In this document: in pieces, positions 49,101-58,161 of the stretch
How positions within the stretch are numbered: the first letter of the stretch is position 1
Layout of the letters: the number at the start of each line of letters is the position of its first letter
Source: Lineus longissimus
Taxonomy: Eukaryota > Nemertea > Pilidiophora > Heteronemertea > Lineidae
Reading direction: 5' to 3'
NCBI RefSeq assembly: GCF_910592395.1
Contig: NC_088311.1
Location: 18,106,501 to 18,170,500, forward strand
Length of the DNA stretch: 64,000 bases
The notes under the pieces: generated by a model
The model's input: only the letters and a program-made list of their open reading frames with translations
The model's database searches: none
What the model was told of the DNA's origin: nothing
Translations under genes and position numbers: made by a program

Positions 49101-52100
49101 GGGTACGTACAGCCAGCTCCCCCGGTCTGTACATCTTGATTGTAGTATAGACTATCACACAATGTACACGTGCATGTACACAATGCATTGTAACTGTAAC
49201 TGTTGTTGTTGTCGTTGCTGGTGTTCGTTTCCGCCTAGACCGCTAAGCCTCCACAGGGGTAATAAAGGCCTCTAGGTTGTTTGAGGGAGTGTGTGGGAGG
49301 GGCAAGGGAGAGGGGGGTTCACTAACATCTAAAAATGTAATTTTATTTGGAAAGCATGTGTATTTCGTCAGTTATCTGAGGGAATGGGCAAAAAATGGGC
49401 ACCAGTGAGAAGGGCACGACTCGACCCCCTCACCGGAAAACCGTAAGGGCGGCCGGATTTTTTTCTTCTTAAAAAACAGCATTCTGACTTCCTTACCTGG
49501 AAGTGGCATCACCTAAAAAACTGCAGTGTTGGAGCTAAAGGAGAGTTAAAATTGCCTTTTTACTGAAATTTGAGATTGCATTGTTTTTGGGACGTACTGT
49601 ACCTGTCATTAAAATGTACCTGGGGCAAAACAAAAGGCATGAAAAGGTAGCTCAGATCATGTACTTTCAATTTCAATAGGCGGTGTTTAGTGATAATTCT
49701 GTTTGATGCACGAAAATTGACAAAAGACTTAGCCTATTTTGAGGGAAAATGCATGTTTTTTTAAAAGGAAATTGAGTAGGAAATGGTTAACAGCCGTACA
49801 CCAAAACTGTGGGGTTATTTTCGAAACCAATCCACCAGCCTTCATAGTACCCTAGGACAGGTCTGTGGTAGAAATTACAACTAGATCTGTTGACCCCCCA
49901 CCTTGCCACCATTTGCATGATCCTGCATGGTGGTATCATGGACTGACACTTAATTTGTTTTTGGTTTGAAGGAATTTTGAGATGGTCCTTAATGTTGTGT
50001 TGTATTCTTCATTTCTCTTCTAGCTATTACCTGTGAACCTCCTGTCATATCAAACGGATATGTATCAGTCACCAAAGCAGCCGTGTATGGGTCAACTGTA
50101 ACCTATCATTGTAACCAAGGCTTTGTTCTCGATGGGAAAGGAAGCTTCAAGTGTAGTCAAAATGGAACTGACAATGTGTATGGGAAATGGACTGACCAAA
50201 CGCCTGTGTGTAAAGGTAAAGTTCCTCCAGAGAGAAAGCTTTCTCATTTCCTTTCTACATTTCTCCCATTTTCGGCCATGATCATTATCATTATCGATAC
50301 AATCCCGTACTTTGATTCTTTTTCCAGCCATCAGTTGCGACACACCATTATTACTGAATGGACAAGTAATAGCGGGTGGTCAAAGTACCCATGGCACGAC
50401 AGTGAGCTTTAGATGCGACGAAGGCTTCATTCTCGTAGGAAAGACAAATTCTACGTGTGTTCATGAAGATCCAAACAGCGCCAAGGGAAAGTGGTCAGAG
50501 CCAACGCCTGTTTGCAAGGGTAAGTCCAATGGCTACCGCACACGATTGGTCAATTGCCATCCCATGCACCTATAATAAACATTTAATTTGTTTGTGTTTT
50601 GAAGGAATTTTGAGATGGTCCTTAATGTTGTGTTGTATTCTTCTTTTCTTTTCTAGCTATCACCTGTGAACCTCCTGTCATGTCAAACGGATATGTATCA
50701 GTCATCAAAGCAGCCGTGTATGGGTCAACTGTAACCTATCATTGTAACCAAGGCTTTGTTCTGGATGGGAAAGGAAGCTCCAAGTGTAGTCAAAATGGAA
50801 CTGACAATGTGTATGGGAAATGGACTGACCAAACGCCTGTGTGTAAAGGTAAAGTTCCTCCAGAGAGAAAGCTTTCTCATTTCCTTTCTACATTTCCCCC
50901 ATTTTCGGCCATGATCATTATCATTATCGATACAATCTCGTACTTTGATTCTTTTTCCAGCCATCAGTTGCGACACACCATTATTACTGAATGGACAAGT
51001 AATAGCGGGTGGTCAAAGTACCCATGGCACGACAGTGATCTTTAGATGCGACGAAGGCTTCATTCTCGTAGGAAAGACAAATTCTACGTGTGTTCATGAA
51101 GATCCAAACAGCGCCAAGGGAAAGTGGTCAGAGCCAACGCCTGTTTGCAAGAGTAAGTCCAATGGCTAACGCACACGATTGGTCAATTTCCTTCCCATGC
51201 ACCCATAATAAACATTTAATTTACTAGCATATACCCATGGAGCGGGCAAAGTTGAAATGTAATATACATTAGTTAAATGGGCACGATGATTGAGCTGCAT
51301 TAAATTTCTAACGTTACTGAAGTTTTATTAAAGGTTAAACACGAAATGAACTGCATTTAGGGACTTATTGCTGCTATCTACATGCAACCCCCAATAGATT
51401 GATTGGAGTACGCTATTTTGCACAATGCATTGAGAATAGTGACAGCAGGTCCTGTTCCAAATAAGGCCCTCACATGTCAGGCATATCACCTACCCACTCC
51501 CGTACCGAATGCCACTGTCGGACCAAAGCCAGGCGCATGGAGAGATGCAGAACGCAATTCAAACTGACAACATCAGTCAGTAAAGAATAAAACAAAGAGC
51601 AAGCGCTGGCCACTGTACATATTTTGTCCATCCTGGCATAACTGTTTATTGATACACTGACTGCATGTTCCGGTAGGCCACTCTGCAGAATTTGCCTCAT
51701 CACTCAGGTCAGTGTTTCTCGAATAGAACTAAAATAGAATAGGCTAATCATTAATCTCCCTGCTAATACCCTGCACCATGGACCAGGTTGTATAGCACTA
51801 CATACGTGCTGGAAGCTGATACTGATGTGGCAGGGAGAATATGCGTGAAGTTTGTGTATGCTTTTGAGAATGAGCGGAGCTCTCCAGTCGACGTGCTCTC
51901 TGAAAAGTTGTTATTTATTCTAAAACCACGAAGATATTCGACGTATGACACCCTCAGTGACACTCTTACGTATGATCCAGACCTACGAAGCCAAAGGTTG
52001 CAAGAATTCGACGCATTTCCGAGGCCCAATTTTGAAACAAAAATCGCCTCCTATTTAGCGGCCACAACGCGCATTATAGTATAGATTTGCGGTTTGAAGG

Positions 52101-55100
52101 AATTTTGAGATGGTCCTTAATGTTGTGTTGTATTCTTCTTTTCTTTTCTAGCTATTACCTGTGAACCTCCTGTCATATCAAACGGATATGTATCAGTCAT
52201 CAAACCAGCCGTGTATGGGTCAACTGTAACCTATTATTGTAACCAAGGCTTTGTTCTGGATGGGAAAGGAAGCTCCAAGTGTAGTCAAAATGGAACTGAC
52301 AATGTGTATGGGAAATGGACTGACCAGTTGCCTGTGTGTAAAGGTAAAGTTCTTCCAGAGAGAAAGCTTTCCTAATTTCCTTTCTACATTTCCCCCATGT
52401 TTGGCCTTGATCATTATCTTTATCGATACAATCCCGTACTTTGAATCATTTTCCAGCCATACGTTGCGACACACCTATCTTACTGAATGGACCAGTAGCA
52501 GCGAGTGAGCTAAGTACCCATGGCACCACAGTGAGGTTTAGATGCTATGAAGGCTTCATTCTCGAAGGAAAGACAAATTCTACGTGTGTTCACGAAGATC
52601 CAAACAGCGCGAAGGGAAAGTGGTCAGAGCCAGCGCCTGTTTGCAAAGGTAAAACCAATGCTTATTGTACACGATCAGCAGGTTTTCGAGGGCAGTTGAA
52701 GTTCTGGTAGCATTTACTTGCGTCTCCCTATGGAAGTGGTCATATCTGCAAAATATATGTTCGTGTTTTAAATGTTTATTATTTACAGCAGCAACATGTG
52801 AGACGCTGGTAACTAGTGCGCACATTCGCTGCAAGATGAGCAAGCGGATGGGGACCAACATGAAACAGTTGACGCTTAATAGTTCTTGTGTGACTTAAAT
52901 GAGATCGAAGCACGATGTTATTAAATTCATTCAGCCCATTTTTTCGTAGGCAATAAGGAAACGGTCATGGTCACATCTTTTTGTGCGACCAAGCGACATA
53001 TTCTCTCATACAATGTCCGCGATTAAGAAAGCGTTTGACCCTTAAAGGCTCTGATTGTGGGCTGCGGACAGGACGTCGAAAAGTACCAAAGGCCTTGGGG
53101 GTCGGGGACGTAAATGTGTTTATGGACCCACATGTGAGTATGGACCCAGCACATTGCCCTCACCAAAGAAATATACTTGGAGCACCTACCCACGATCTAT
53201 AATTCCTATTAAACATTCGCTTCTATTCTACTCTCAAGAAATTACCTGTGACCAACCCGTTCTACAGAATGGTAAAGCATCCACTGGTTCCCTACAATAT
53301 AATTCAACAGTAACATACAGCTGCGAGGATAACTATTCTCTTACTGGGAAGGCAACGTCCACTTGCGTCCAGGAGGATAAGACTAGCATCAAGGGTGTGT
53401 GGGCAGATCCAATACCGATTTGCACAGGTGAGAACCTTTTGGCAGGTTCCGATATAAGTTTTCTTCGTCTCCGAAGTCGTGATTTGTTGGTGTATTTAAC
53501 ATGTCTTCTGTTGGTTATCAGAAATAAGCAAGGCGCAGCACAGTAAATAGAAGCTTAAGCGCGATCTTAATTGGCGTATAGAGCATTTCTACGTGTTTAC
53601 ACGCGTCAGTAGCTCTGTCCAAATCATATTCAGTGCATCATTTACTTATTAGGAATATATCAAATTTAATTTCAAATTTTAATTTTGAACGAACTAAGTT
53701 GACCTCAATCTGCAAGACTTTCTGAAGCACGGTAATACTAGTGTAATCACATTTTCCATTACAAGTCTTGTGCTTTAATAATCACTATCGGGAGAGCTCG
53801 CGGCCATTCACAGAATATGGCAGTGTTCAGTAAAACTTAAGTCGAATATTAGTAAAAGAGCGACAACTTCCATTGGTTTTGCCCTATACGTACATGCGTA
53901 TGCCTTCTTTGATCCTTACAAAATGCGATTTGATTGACCAAAAAATCCAAGGTCAACTCAATTTGATTTGATTCACAGAAATTGGATTGGAGTCACCTTC
54001 GTCGACATTGAATTACGTTCACGGAGACGTGGGAGGACGCACAAGTACGCGTGATGAATCAGGTAAGTTGGGATCGTGAAAAAAAATTAAGAATGAGTGA
54101 TTATAGACTTCACTGAGCAATTAAATGGAAAATATTGCGTATTATATACAACTAGCATTGTACCCGTAGCGCAGGCAGGTTCAAATGGGCTATGCCTTGA
54201 ATAGATTGAAGTGCAATGAAAATCTAATGTCGGCCTCCAAATGGCTCTAAAATGGCTCTAAAATGCGTGCTCCTCCTACATGTAGCGAGGTCTCGGGCAA
54301 GGCACTTACTCGACAGGCAAGCTAGAAGTTCAGCACCGTGAGCAGCTCCTTGATAAGGCCATGCCAAGTTCAGAGTGCCTCTTCAGATACATCAAGTATT
54401 GAAAGCTGTGGTGAGCACATAAACAAACCATGGTAACCTTCATTTGAAAATCCCTTCATAATCAAGGGCTAGCTCTGGCTAACACAGCACCCATAGACAA
54501 TAGCCCACCAATTTGACCCCAGCTCCTTACTACGGGAAAACCCAAGTCAAGCAACCAAAAGTACCAAAAATACATTTTTGTTTACATTTGAACTGGACAC
54601 CTACGTTTGTTTACAATTTCTTTCCCCGCGAAATCTCGAAGATCAGGTGACCTGCAATCGTGGATTAAAAATAACATTAACCTTGGTTCAGCAGGTCAAC
54701 AGGTACAGACTGTCCCAATCATCCCCCTACAGCCAGCCGTTCAATAGGTTGTGTTAGTCACCCCACAGGGAGTGCAGGTTACTGATTAGTCCCCTGCATA
54801 ACTAAACAGCAATGGCTTGGCTTCTGTGAGTGGTAAGGAGAATTGACAGTGTCCGATTAAAAATCCCTCATTACTGCTCCGCTGAAGTAAATTTCCGAAA
54901 ATAAACATAACGTTGCATCAGGATAACATATCACCTGCAAACGTCCAAAATTTCGAGACGAATCACTACCCCCTAATGGCACTTTATCGAGCCGCCTTAT
55001 AGTATTATGATATAGATTACTGGCAAGAATGATAATCTCAGACGCATCCCTCTATATAACCCCGTCACTTGTTACATCATCAGTAACTTGTGCTTGCCAT

Positions 55101-57164
55101 TCTCAAGTGCTGACACAAATGAGGTAAAATGCGAATTTCGAGTTCCTTCTACACAGTGCGATTTGAAGGTTTCCGCATCGGTCGAATATAAAGTAATGCA
55201 AAATAAGAAAAGCTAGGTTTTTCATTGTGTGTTCCTTTCACAATTCCCGAGCGTGCAAATAGAGAATATTTCTGCTAACTCGGTCATGACCACATTTGCC
55301 CTTGCTGCGTGCATGTATACGGTGACCATTTCTAAACCTCTCTATTAAATTTGTTTACATGAGTTTTTTTTACACATAAATAATTTAAAACCTCTCTCTT
55401 GGTGTCTTCTTTGTTATCTCTATTTCAGTATCAGCAATGAACATCGGAATTGGTATTGGCTGCGCGACAGTGGTTCTCGTCTTGGTAATCACTGGTATTA
55501 TTTTGGCAATTAAAAACAAAAGGTACGTTATTCCCATTTTCCAAATTATACCAACTGGAGGTATACAATGCATGCAGTACACGATAGATTCGGAAAGAGC
55601 CAACCGGATTATTGTGGTTTTTACATGTCGGTGCCAAGTTCAGCTTGACTGGAGTCTGAGGTTTCCCATTCTATCTGAACTTCGCTTGAGGCAAAACTAG
55701 TGCATGTACTTCTGAATCGATGAATCTGTCATCCAGTCTAAAATAACCTAACATAACACCATAACATGACGATTTCAAAGGGCGCCTTTCAATGTGTAAA
55801 TGTGTTCAAAGGAGCAATCCCTCAAATCGTTTCTCAGTCAGCCATGTCTTTAGCGAGTGCTTAAACGAAATGATACTGTTTGCCATCCTTATATGGGTCG
55901 GCAGCTGGTTCCAAACCAAAGAAATGGACCACTCGCCGAAATGGTTCTGTCCCAAATGAGGTCTTCGTGCGCTTTGGTTGCAACTTGAAGCAGACAAAAG
56001 CGGTTGACCTTGAACGACGAACAGATTCGGCGAGGGGAAGCAGTTGGAAACCATGCCGACCAATGAACACCCCTATTAGCATAGGTAGCAAAACTTTGAA
56101 AACCATACGAGTCATATCCGGCAGCCGGTGGAGTTAAAATAAGTCCTTATGTAAAATTGCCCACAAGAGTTCATGAAGAATTAAAATGTGATTAACTAAT
56201 AAGTGCAGTAAATACATTGTAAGGTCCTTCGCTATACACCCAGTAGTGTTGTTTACTGCGTTGCCATGAATGATAACACGGATATGATAATGAGCTCCTG
56301 GCAGGCTAATGTATGAATGAGTTCAGCTCTCCATCTTGGTCAAAAAAGTCGCTGTATGGGAAGCCGGGTTTGCCGAATAATCAATTCCTGTTATGTTTCG
56401 ACCCTCAGCTCAGACAAGGAAAGGGTATCATACCTCACTTTAGATTAAATAATAATAATAATAAAAATAATAGGTATTGGATCAGGATAGTACAAGGGTG
56501 AAAGAACAATTTAGTTGGTGTGTACTACTCATCACTTCTGGTATTATATGGGTGAGTTAAGCTGTTAGAAAATGAAAGAGTGCCGATCAGGGAGATCTGA
56601 TCATATCGGGGCAGTGGCAAGAAGCCACCAATGAAAAAGTGCAAAATGTGATAATAGCGTAAAAGTCTATTAAGAAGTTTGCCTGCTTTAAGTTCGGCCT
56701 TCAGCCCTAATGACTTGTTTCGATGAGAATCCCAGGTTATTTAAAACGTGAGGTCAAATCTCAATTCTTCCATTCTGTCAAATATTGTACCTAAAATGTT
56801 CGCACCTGTGAAGTGGACCAAATATCTTGCAGTTTTTCCAATAAAAAAACCAAAAAATATGGCAATATTTATTTTCGCGAATCAAGCTTATTCGCAAAAT
56901 TCGGCGGACAGGGCCTGAATCGTGGTGTTAAACGATAAGAGAGGTTTTTTTTGTCAAACTATCCATACATGTACATTTTGTTTGTCTTGTCTGATATTTT
57001 CCAGGCGAGAAAGCCCACCACATGAAACACTCGAAGAAGAGCCCCCTGCCAAATCCAAAGAAAAGGTCTTCCAGAATCCACTTTACAATATAGAGGAATG
57101 GAACGAAGGACAAAACGAAACAAGGGGCAGTTCTGATGAGACGTTCCGCCTAGATGTTGTTTGA
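28127..57164 (+). CDS. gene B: Gla-like / CCP-array / transmembrane receptor, exons listed separately
   Basis: Appears complete. Order: signal peptide (28127), propeptide with RYRR site and divergent Gla-like domain (29211), short Cys exon (29946), one divergent CCP (32226), CCP-a/b array of eleven pairs (39640-51152), terminal CCP-a and CCP-b (52152, 52457), optional stop exon (52792), last CCP (53239), stalk (53979), TM helix (55429), NPLY tail (57005). That is 26 CCP modules on a type I membrane protein. Introns 1 to 3 are phase 1, 0, 1 and all later module boundaries phase 1. Large introns are filled by a pogo-like transposon, 444-bp TIR repeats, a TTAA element and two Helitrons. Gla domains bind phospholipid through calcium after vitamin K-dependent carboxylation; whether this divergent one does is unknown. 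Confidence 0.75.
29211..29410 (+). CDS. gene B exon 2, propeptide and Gla-like domain
   Basis: Starts after CCATAG in the phase left by exon 1 and ends EEV before GTAAGT, phase 0. VHLEDKEAKSFL resembles the carboxylase-recognition helix of vertebrate Gla propeptides (hydrophobic-L-acidic, then conserved A and L). RYRR is a furin-type site. After it comes GLSWLEQPGGIDLNEECREG and CKYGDL, parallel to the L..G.L..EC.E..C pattern of Gla domains, with Cx3C instead of Cx4C. The recognition helix is about four residues further from the cleavage site than in vertebrates. Call rests on pattern plus intron phases, not on a database hit. Confidence 0.6.
29946..30066 (+). CDS. gene B exon 3, aromatic/Cys linker
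   Basis: Enters phase 0, leaves phase 1. LDFMKEYNCKQRLLPCPYGQ with four Cys in all. LDFMKEY occupies the place of the aromatic stack that follows vertebrate Gla domains and is likewise on its own exon. The Cys part matches no module I recognise. Acceptor ATCATTTCAG, donor GTAGGT. Confidence 0.65.
30612..31054. mobile_element. 443-bp TIR element, diverged copy
   Basis: Begins GAGGCAAGACCAC and ends GTGGTATTGTCTC; interior colinear with 37390-37833. No coding capacity. Confidence 0.75.
31055..32225. other. intron 3 remainder of gene B
   Basis: Apart from the repeat at 30612-31054 I see no exon, RNA gene or clear element; short frames are not conserved elsewhere in the window. Confidence 0.4.
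32226..32408 (+). CDS. gene B first CCP exon
   Basis: 183 bp: VCMKQLPLENGEVSVSK, YSCKKGYALKG, CEISGEMGKWSADRPQC. All four Cys and the Trp present, low similarity to the array. Acceptor TGTTTTCAG, donor GTAGGT. Confidence 0.83.
32745..32900. repeat. GGTACAGGAAATAAA-type minisatellite (left transposon end)
   Basis: Roughly ten imperfect units; the reverse complement occurs at 36120-36236. Confidence 0.85.
33752..33880. repeat. hairpin-forming inverted repeat
   Basis: Arms of about 39 bases (33752-33790 and 33842-33880, e.g. AAGCAAATGCTTTTA against TAAAAGCATTTGCT) around a loop of about 50 bases. Confidence 0.75.
34047..35397 (+). pseudogene. pogo/Tigger-like DDE transposase, frameshifted
   Basis: Reads in pieces. 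34047-34265 starts MDEPLPKRKRSYSVSEKLR and has an N-terminal helix-turn-helix (VRTMTEFANHHNIPFETFRR). About 34262-34330 gives WFRDVRRRRLPV of a CENP-B/Tc5-type domain. About 34444-34740 gives FHASNGWVELFMKRKDISLR and the first catalytic D in NMDQT. 34771-35397 gives the second D in LVDQFRVH and the third in GCTSLAQPLDV, then an acidic tail. At least three frame changes make it inactive. Confidence 0.8.
37390..37833. mobile_element. 444-bp TIR element, copy 1 of a direct pair
   Basis: Ends GAGACAAGACCAC and GTGGTCTTGTCTC form 13-bp inverted repeats. By eye identical to 38383-38826. Non-coding. Confidence 0.85.
38383..38826. mobile_element. 444-bp TIR element, copy 2 of a direct pair
   Basis: Direct repeat of 37390-37833 after 549 bases of unrelated AT-rich DNA. 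CTCA precedes copy 1 and follows copy 2, a possible duplication of the target by the whole pair. Confidence 0.85.
39108..39470. repeat. 365-bp repeat shared with 6667-7033
   Basis: Same orientation as the left copy. It ends abruptly at a fragment of a CCP-b exon, a recombination joint. Confidence 0.75.
39474..39510 (+). pseudogene. 3' fragment of a CCP-b exon
   Basis: TGGTCAGAGCCAACGCCTGT and TTGCAAG then AGTGAGTCC: only the last codons and a mutated donor of an array unit remain, left of a normal type a intron. Confidence 0.75.
39640..39831 (+). CDS. gene B CCP-a exon, pair 1
   Basis: GHVSVTKAAVYGSIVTYHC, DGKRSSKCSQNG, TNQSPVC. Donor is GTACAG rather than GTAAAG. Confidence 0.85.
39942..40133 (+). 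CDS. gene B CCP-b exon, pair 1
   Basis: CDTPLLLNGQVIAGGRS, FRCDEGFILVG, CIHEDPNSAKG. Acceptor CCTTTCCGAG, donor GTAAGT. Confidence 0.87.
40271..40462 (+). CDS. gene B CCP-a exon, pair 2
   Basis: Begins VITCEPPVISNG, TVIYHC, NAYGKWTDQTPVC. Confidence 0.87.
40575..40766 (+). CDS. gene B CCP-b exon, pair 2
   Basis: VIAGGQS, FRCDEGFILVG, CVHDDPNSAKG. Acceptor TTTTTCCAG. Confidence 0.87.
40904..41095 (+). CDS. gene B CCP-a exon, pair 3
   Basis: VITCEPPVISNG, VSVTKEAVYG, TDQSPVC. Confidence 0.87.
41208..41399 (+). CDS. gene B CCP-b exon, pair 3
   Basis: CDTPLILNGQVIAGGQITHG, VSIRCDEG, HEDPSSAKG. Acceptor TTTCCAAG. Confidence 0.87.
41537..41728 (+). CDS. gene B CCP-a exon, pair 4
   Basis: HVSVTEAVVYG, DNIYGKWTNQSPVC. 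Confidence 0.87.
41841..42032 (+). CDS. gene B CCP-b exon, pair 4
   Basis: Consensus gene-B module except SEPTHVC. Confidence 0.87.
42168..42359 (+). CDS. gene B CCP-a exon, pair 5
   Basis: GYVSVTKAAVYG, WTGQTPVC. Confidence 0.87.
42472..42663 (+). CDS. gene B CCP-b exon, pair 5
   Basis: CDTPLLFNG, CVHKDPNSAKG, SELTPVC. Confidence 0.87.
42801..42992 (+). CDS. gene B CCP-a exon, pair 6
   Basis: SSKCSENGTDNVYG, TDQTPVC. Confidence 0.87.
43106..43297 (+). CDS. gene B CCP-b exon, pair 6
   Basis: CNTQLLLNGQVIAGDQS, NSANGKWSEPTPVC; the CNTQ start recalls the gene A type b modules. Confidence 0.87.
43435..43626 (+). CDS. gene B CCP-a exon, pair 7
   Basis: NGTDIVYGKW; acceptor TCTATTCTAG. Confidence 0.87.
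43739..43930 (+). CDS. gene B CCP-b exon, pair 7
   Basis: Consensus gene-B type b protein; acceptor TTTTTCCAG. Confidence 0.87.
44068..44259 (+). CDS. gene B CCP-a exon, pair 8
   Basis: GNVSVNKAAVYG, TDQTPVC. Confidence 0.87.
44373..44564 (+). CDS. gene B CCP-b exon, pair 8
   Basis: IRCNTQLLLNGQVIAGGQS. Confidence 0.87.
44702..44893 (+). CDS. gene B CCP-a exon, pair 9
   Basis: GYVSVTKAAVYG, CSQNG, TDQTPVC. Confidence 0.87.
45007..45198 (+). CDS. gene B CCP-b exon, pair 9
   Basis: CNTQLLLNG, NSTCFHEDP; donor weakened to GTAATT. Confidence 0.84.
45266..49949. mobile_element. 4.7-kb TTAA-flanked DNA transposon
   Basis: Bounded by TTAA at 45262-45265 and 49950-49953, splitting an array intron that normally reads ACATTTAATTTG. 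Terminal inverted repeats start GTGTCAGTCCATGATACCAC and match for 26 bases, then imperfectly to about 55 (GGTGGCAAGGTGGGGG). TTAA targets are used by piggyBac and Kolobok superfamilies. No full transposase is seen, so it is probably non-autonomous. A frame from about 47225 to 47608 (ERCIVECEQCICNQW ... RRRLVEQRKRQQ) and a minus frame 48744-48316 are unidentified. Confidence 0.8.
48655..49147. repeat. long inverted repeat inside the TTAA element
   Basis: Arms of about 125 bases, 48655-48782 and 49019-49147 (AATCAAGATGTACAGACCGG against CCGGTCTGTACATCTTGATT), nearly perfect, spaced by about 240 bases. Confidence 0.85.
50024..50215 (+). CDS. gene B CCP-a exon, pair 10
   Basis: DGKGSFKCSQNG; first module right of the TTAA element, still about 633-bp spaced from the next. 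Confidence 0.87.
50328..50519 (+). CDS. gene B CCP-b exon, pair 10
   Basis: Consensus gene-B type b protein. Confidence 0.87.
50657..50848 (+). CDS. gene B CCP-a exon, pair 11
   Basis: CEPPVMSNGYVSVIKAAVYG, TDQTPVC. Confidence 0.87.
50961..51152 (+). CDS. gene B CCP-b exon, pair 11
   Basis: TVIFRCDEGFILVG. Last exon base is A, giving A|GTAAGT where all others have G|GT. Confidence 0.85.
51224..52085 (-). mobile_element. non-autonomous Helitron, family 2
   Basis: Minus strand begins TCTATACTATAATGCGCG and ends GGGTATATGCTAG, inserted between A and T of an array intron (units elsewhere read TAATTTGTTTG). 862 bp. A frame at 51788-52084 covers much of it but shows no Helitron protein motif. 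Confidence 0.75.
52152..52343 (+). CDS. gene B terminal CCP-a exon
   Basis: VSVIKPAVYGSTVTYYC, TDQLPVC. Confidence 0.87.
52457..52648 (+). CDS. gene B terminal CCP-b exon
   Basis: IRCDTPILLNGPVAASELS, FRCYEGFILEG, SEPAPVC; paralogue of 14648-14839, from where the two loci are continuously alignable. Confidence 0.87.
52792..52898 (+). CDS. gene B alternative terminal exon (stop-containing)
   Basis: ATCETLVTSAHIRCKMSKRM ... LNSSCVT and TAA. The acceptor is a NAGNAG (ACAGCAG), so an extra codon is possible. Conserved with 14981-15087. Confidence 0.5.
53239..53427 (+). CDS. gene B last CCP exon
   Basis: ITCDQPVLQNGKASTGSL, VTYSCEDNYSLTG, GVWADPIPICTG. Two residues differ from the gene A copy. 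Confidence 0.87.
53979..54062 (+). CDS. gene B stalk exon
   Basis: 84 bp, IGLESPSSTLNYVHGDVGG then RTSTRDES; T/S for one N of gene A. Acceptor ATTCACAG, donor GTAAGT. Confidence 0.75.
54152..55016 (-). mobile_element. Helitron family 1, internally deleted copy
   Basis: Same site and orientation as 16355-17424, lacking about 220 bases matching 16440-16660. Shared by descent through the segmental duplication. Confidence 0.8.
55429..55522 (+). CDS. gene B transmembrane exon
   Basis: 94 bp, VSAMNIGIGIGCATVVLVLV then ITGIILAIKNKR; one residue (T for I) differs from gene A. Confidence 0.85.
57005..57164 (+). CDS. gene B cytoplasmic tail exon and stop
   Basis: RESPPHETLEEEPPAKSK, VFQNPLYNIEEW, then GSSDETFRLDVV and TGA. 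Compared with gene A the frame is extended at the end. NPLY is conserved exactly. Confidence 0.85.
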
Positions 57165-57753
57165 GGAAAGTACACAATATCAAATTATTCAGGAGTTTTA
57201 TAGCTGTGTTTCAGTTGGTGATGGTCGGTTAATACGTCACGCAAGTTTTCGACGTTACAGGACTTGGTCACGGTGGCAAAAATCCTCTGTACATTTTTAG
57301 AGACATAATTATTTTCTCGGTGGAGTTAAACCCGTTCTTCTGAAGACATAGAAATGAGATTTTCACAGATGAATGATAAAAAACAGAATAACTGGCGAAA
57401 AAGTTTCTCAATATAGTGCATTCTAGCATTGATATTTTCTGGTAACGTATACATGGGGACGAAAAATACAGACGAGGTACGTTGCCGATGTTCACCACTG
57501 ACTGACACTGAAGGTATCGTGTGAAACAAAATTGACCAAATTTCAGAAAACGTCTTGAATTAGGCATGTTAGGAAGTCCATGCAGGTGATGAACTTATTA
57601 ATAACAGATTTGATGGCTTTCACGCATCTTCTTGAAAACACTAATCATTTTAACTTGATGTTTTTCGGAAGGGGACTCAAGATGTTTTTTTTAGATTTGT
57701 ACATTTCATGCTGAACACAACATCCAAATCTACCACTTACCACGTGCTTTTTT

Positions 57754-57784
57754 CACGACGACGACAACGACGACGACGACGACG

Positions 57785-57826
<42 letters not shown>
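57754..57826. repeat. (ACG)n(ACA)n microsatellite
   Basis: Counterpart of 21651-21701 with an expanded ACA tract. Confidence 0.85.
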
Positions 57827-58161
57827 TTGATTGTCATGTTAATTGTTCAAATTTCAAAATAACAATTAATCAATATTTTTTTGATTGTTCTTGCACCTTG
57901 GCCTTTTTATATAGTCACCCAATTACTATAAATACATTAATTAGCTTTATCAGATATTTCTATCATGATATTTTCTCTATATCTTTTGGCAAATAACTTG
58001 ACTGTATTATTGTTTTGGGCTTTTCAAGTTATGAAATGAGAATGTGGACAGGCTTTGTTATCAAGTGAAAATATTAAAATCTAAGTTAAATATTTTTCTT
58101 TTCTTCATTTTCACCATCTCAGGTGTCTTTTCTTCGTTTCCACCTCCTCCTCTGTTCCTTA

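Noticed and set aside
51788-52084. 98-codon frame in the second Helitron as a captured gene
   Set aside because: No Rep, helicase or host domain pattern seen, and an overlapping minus frame of similar length suggests chance.
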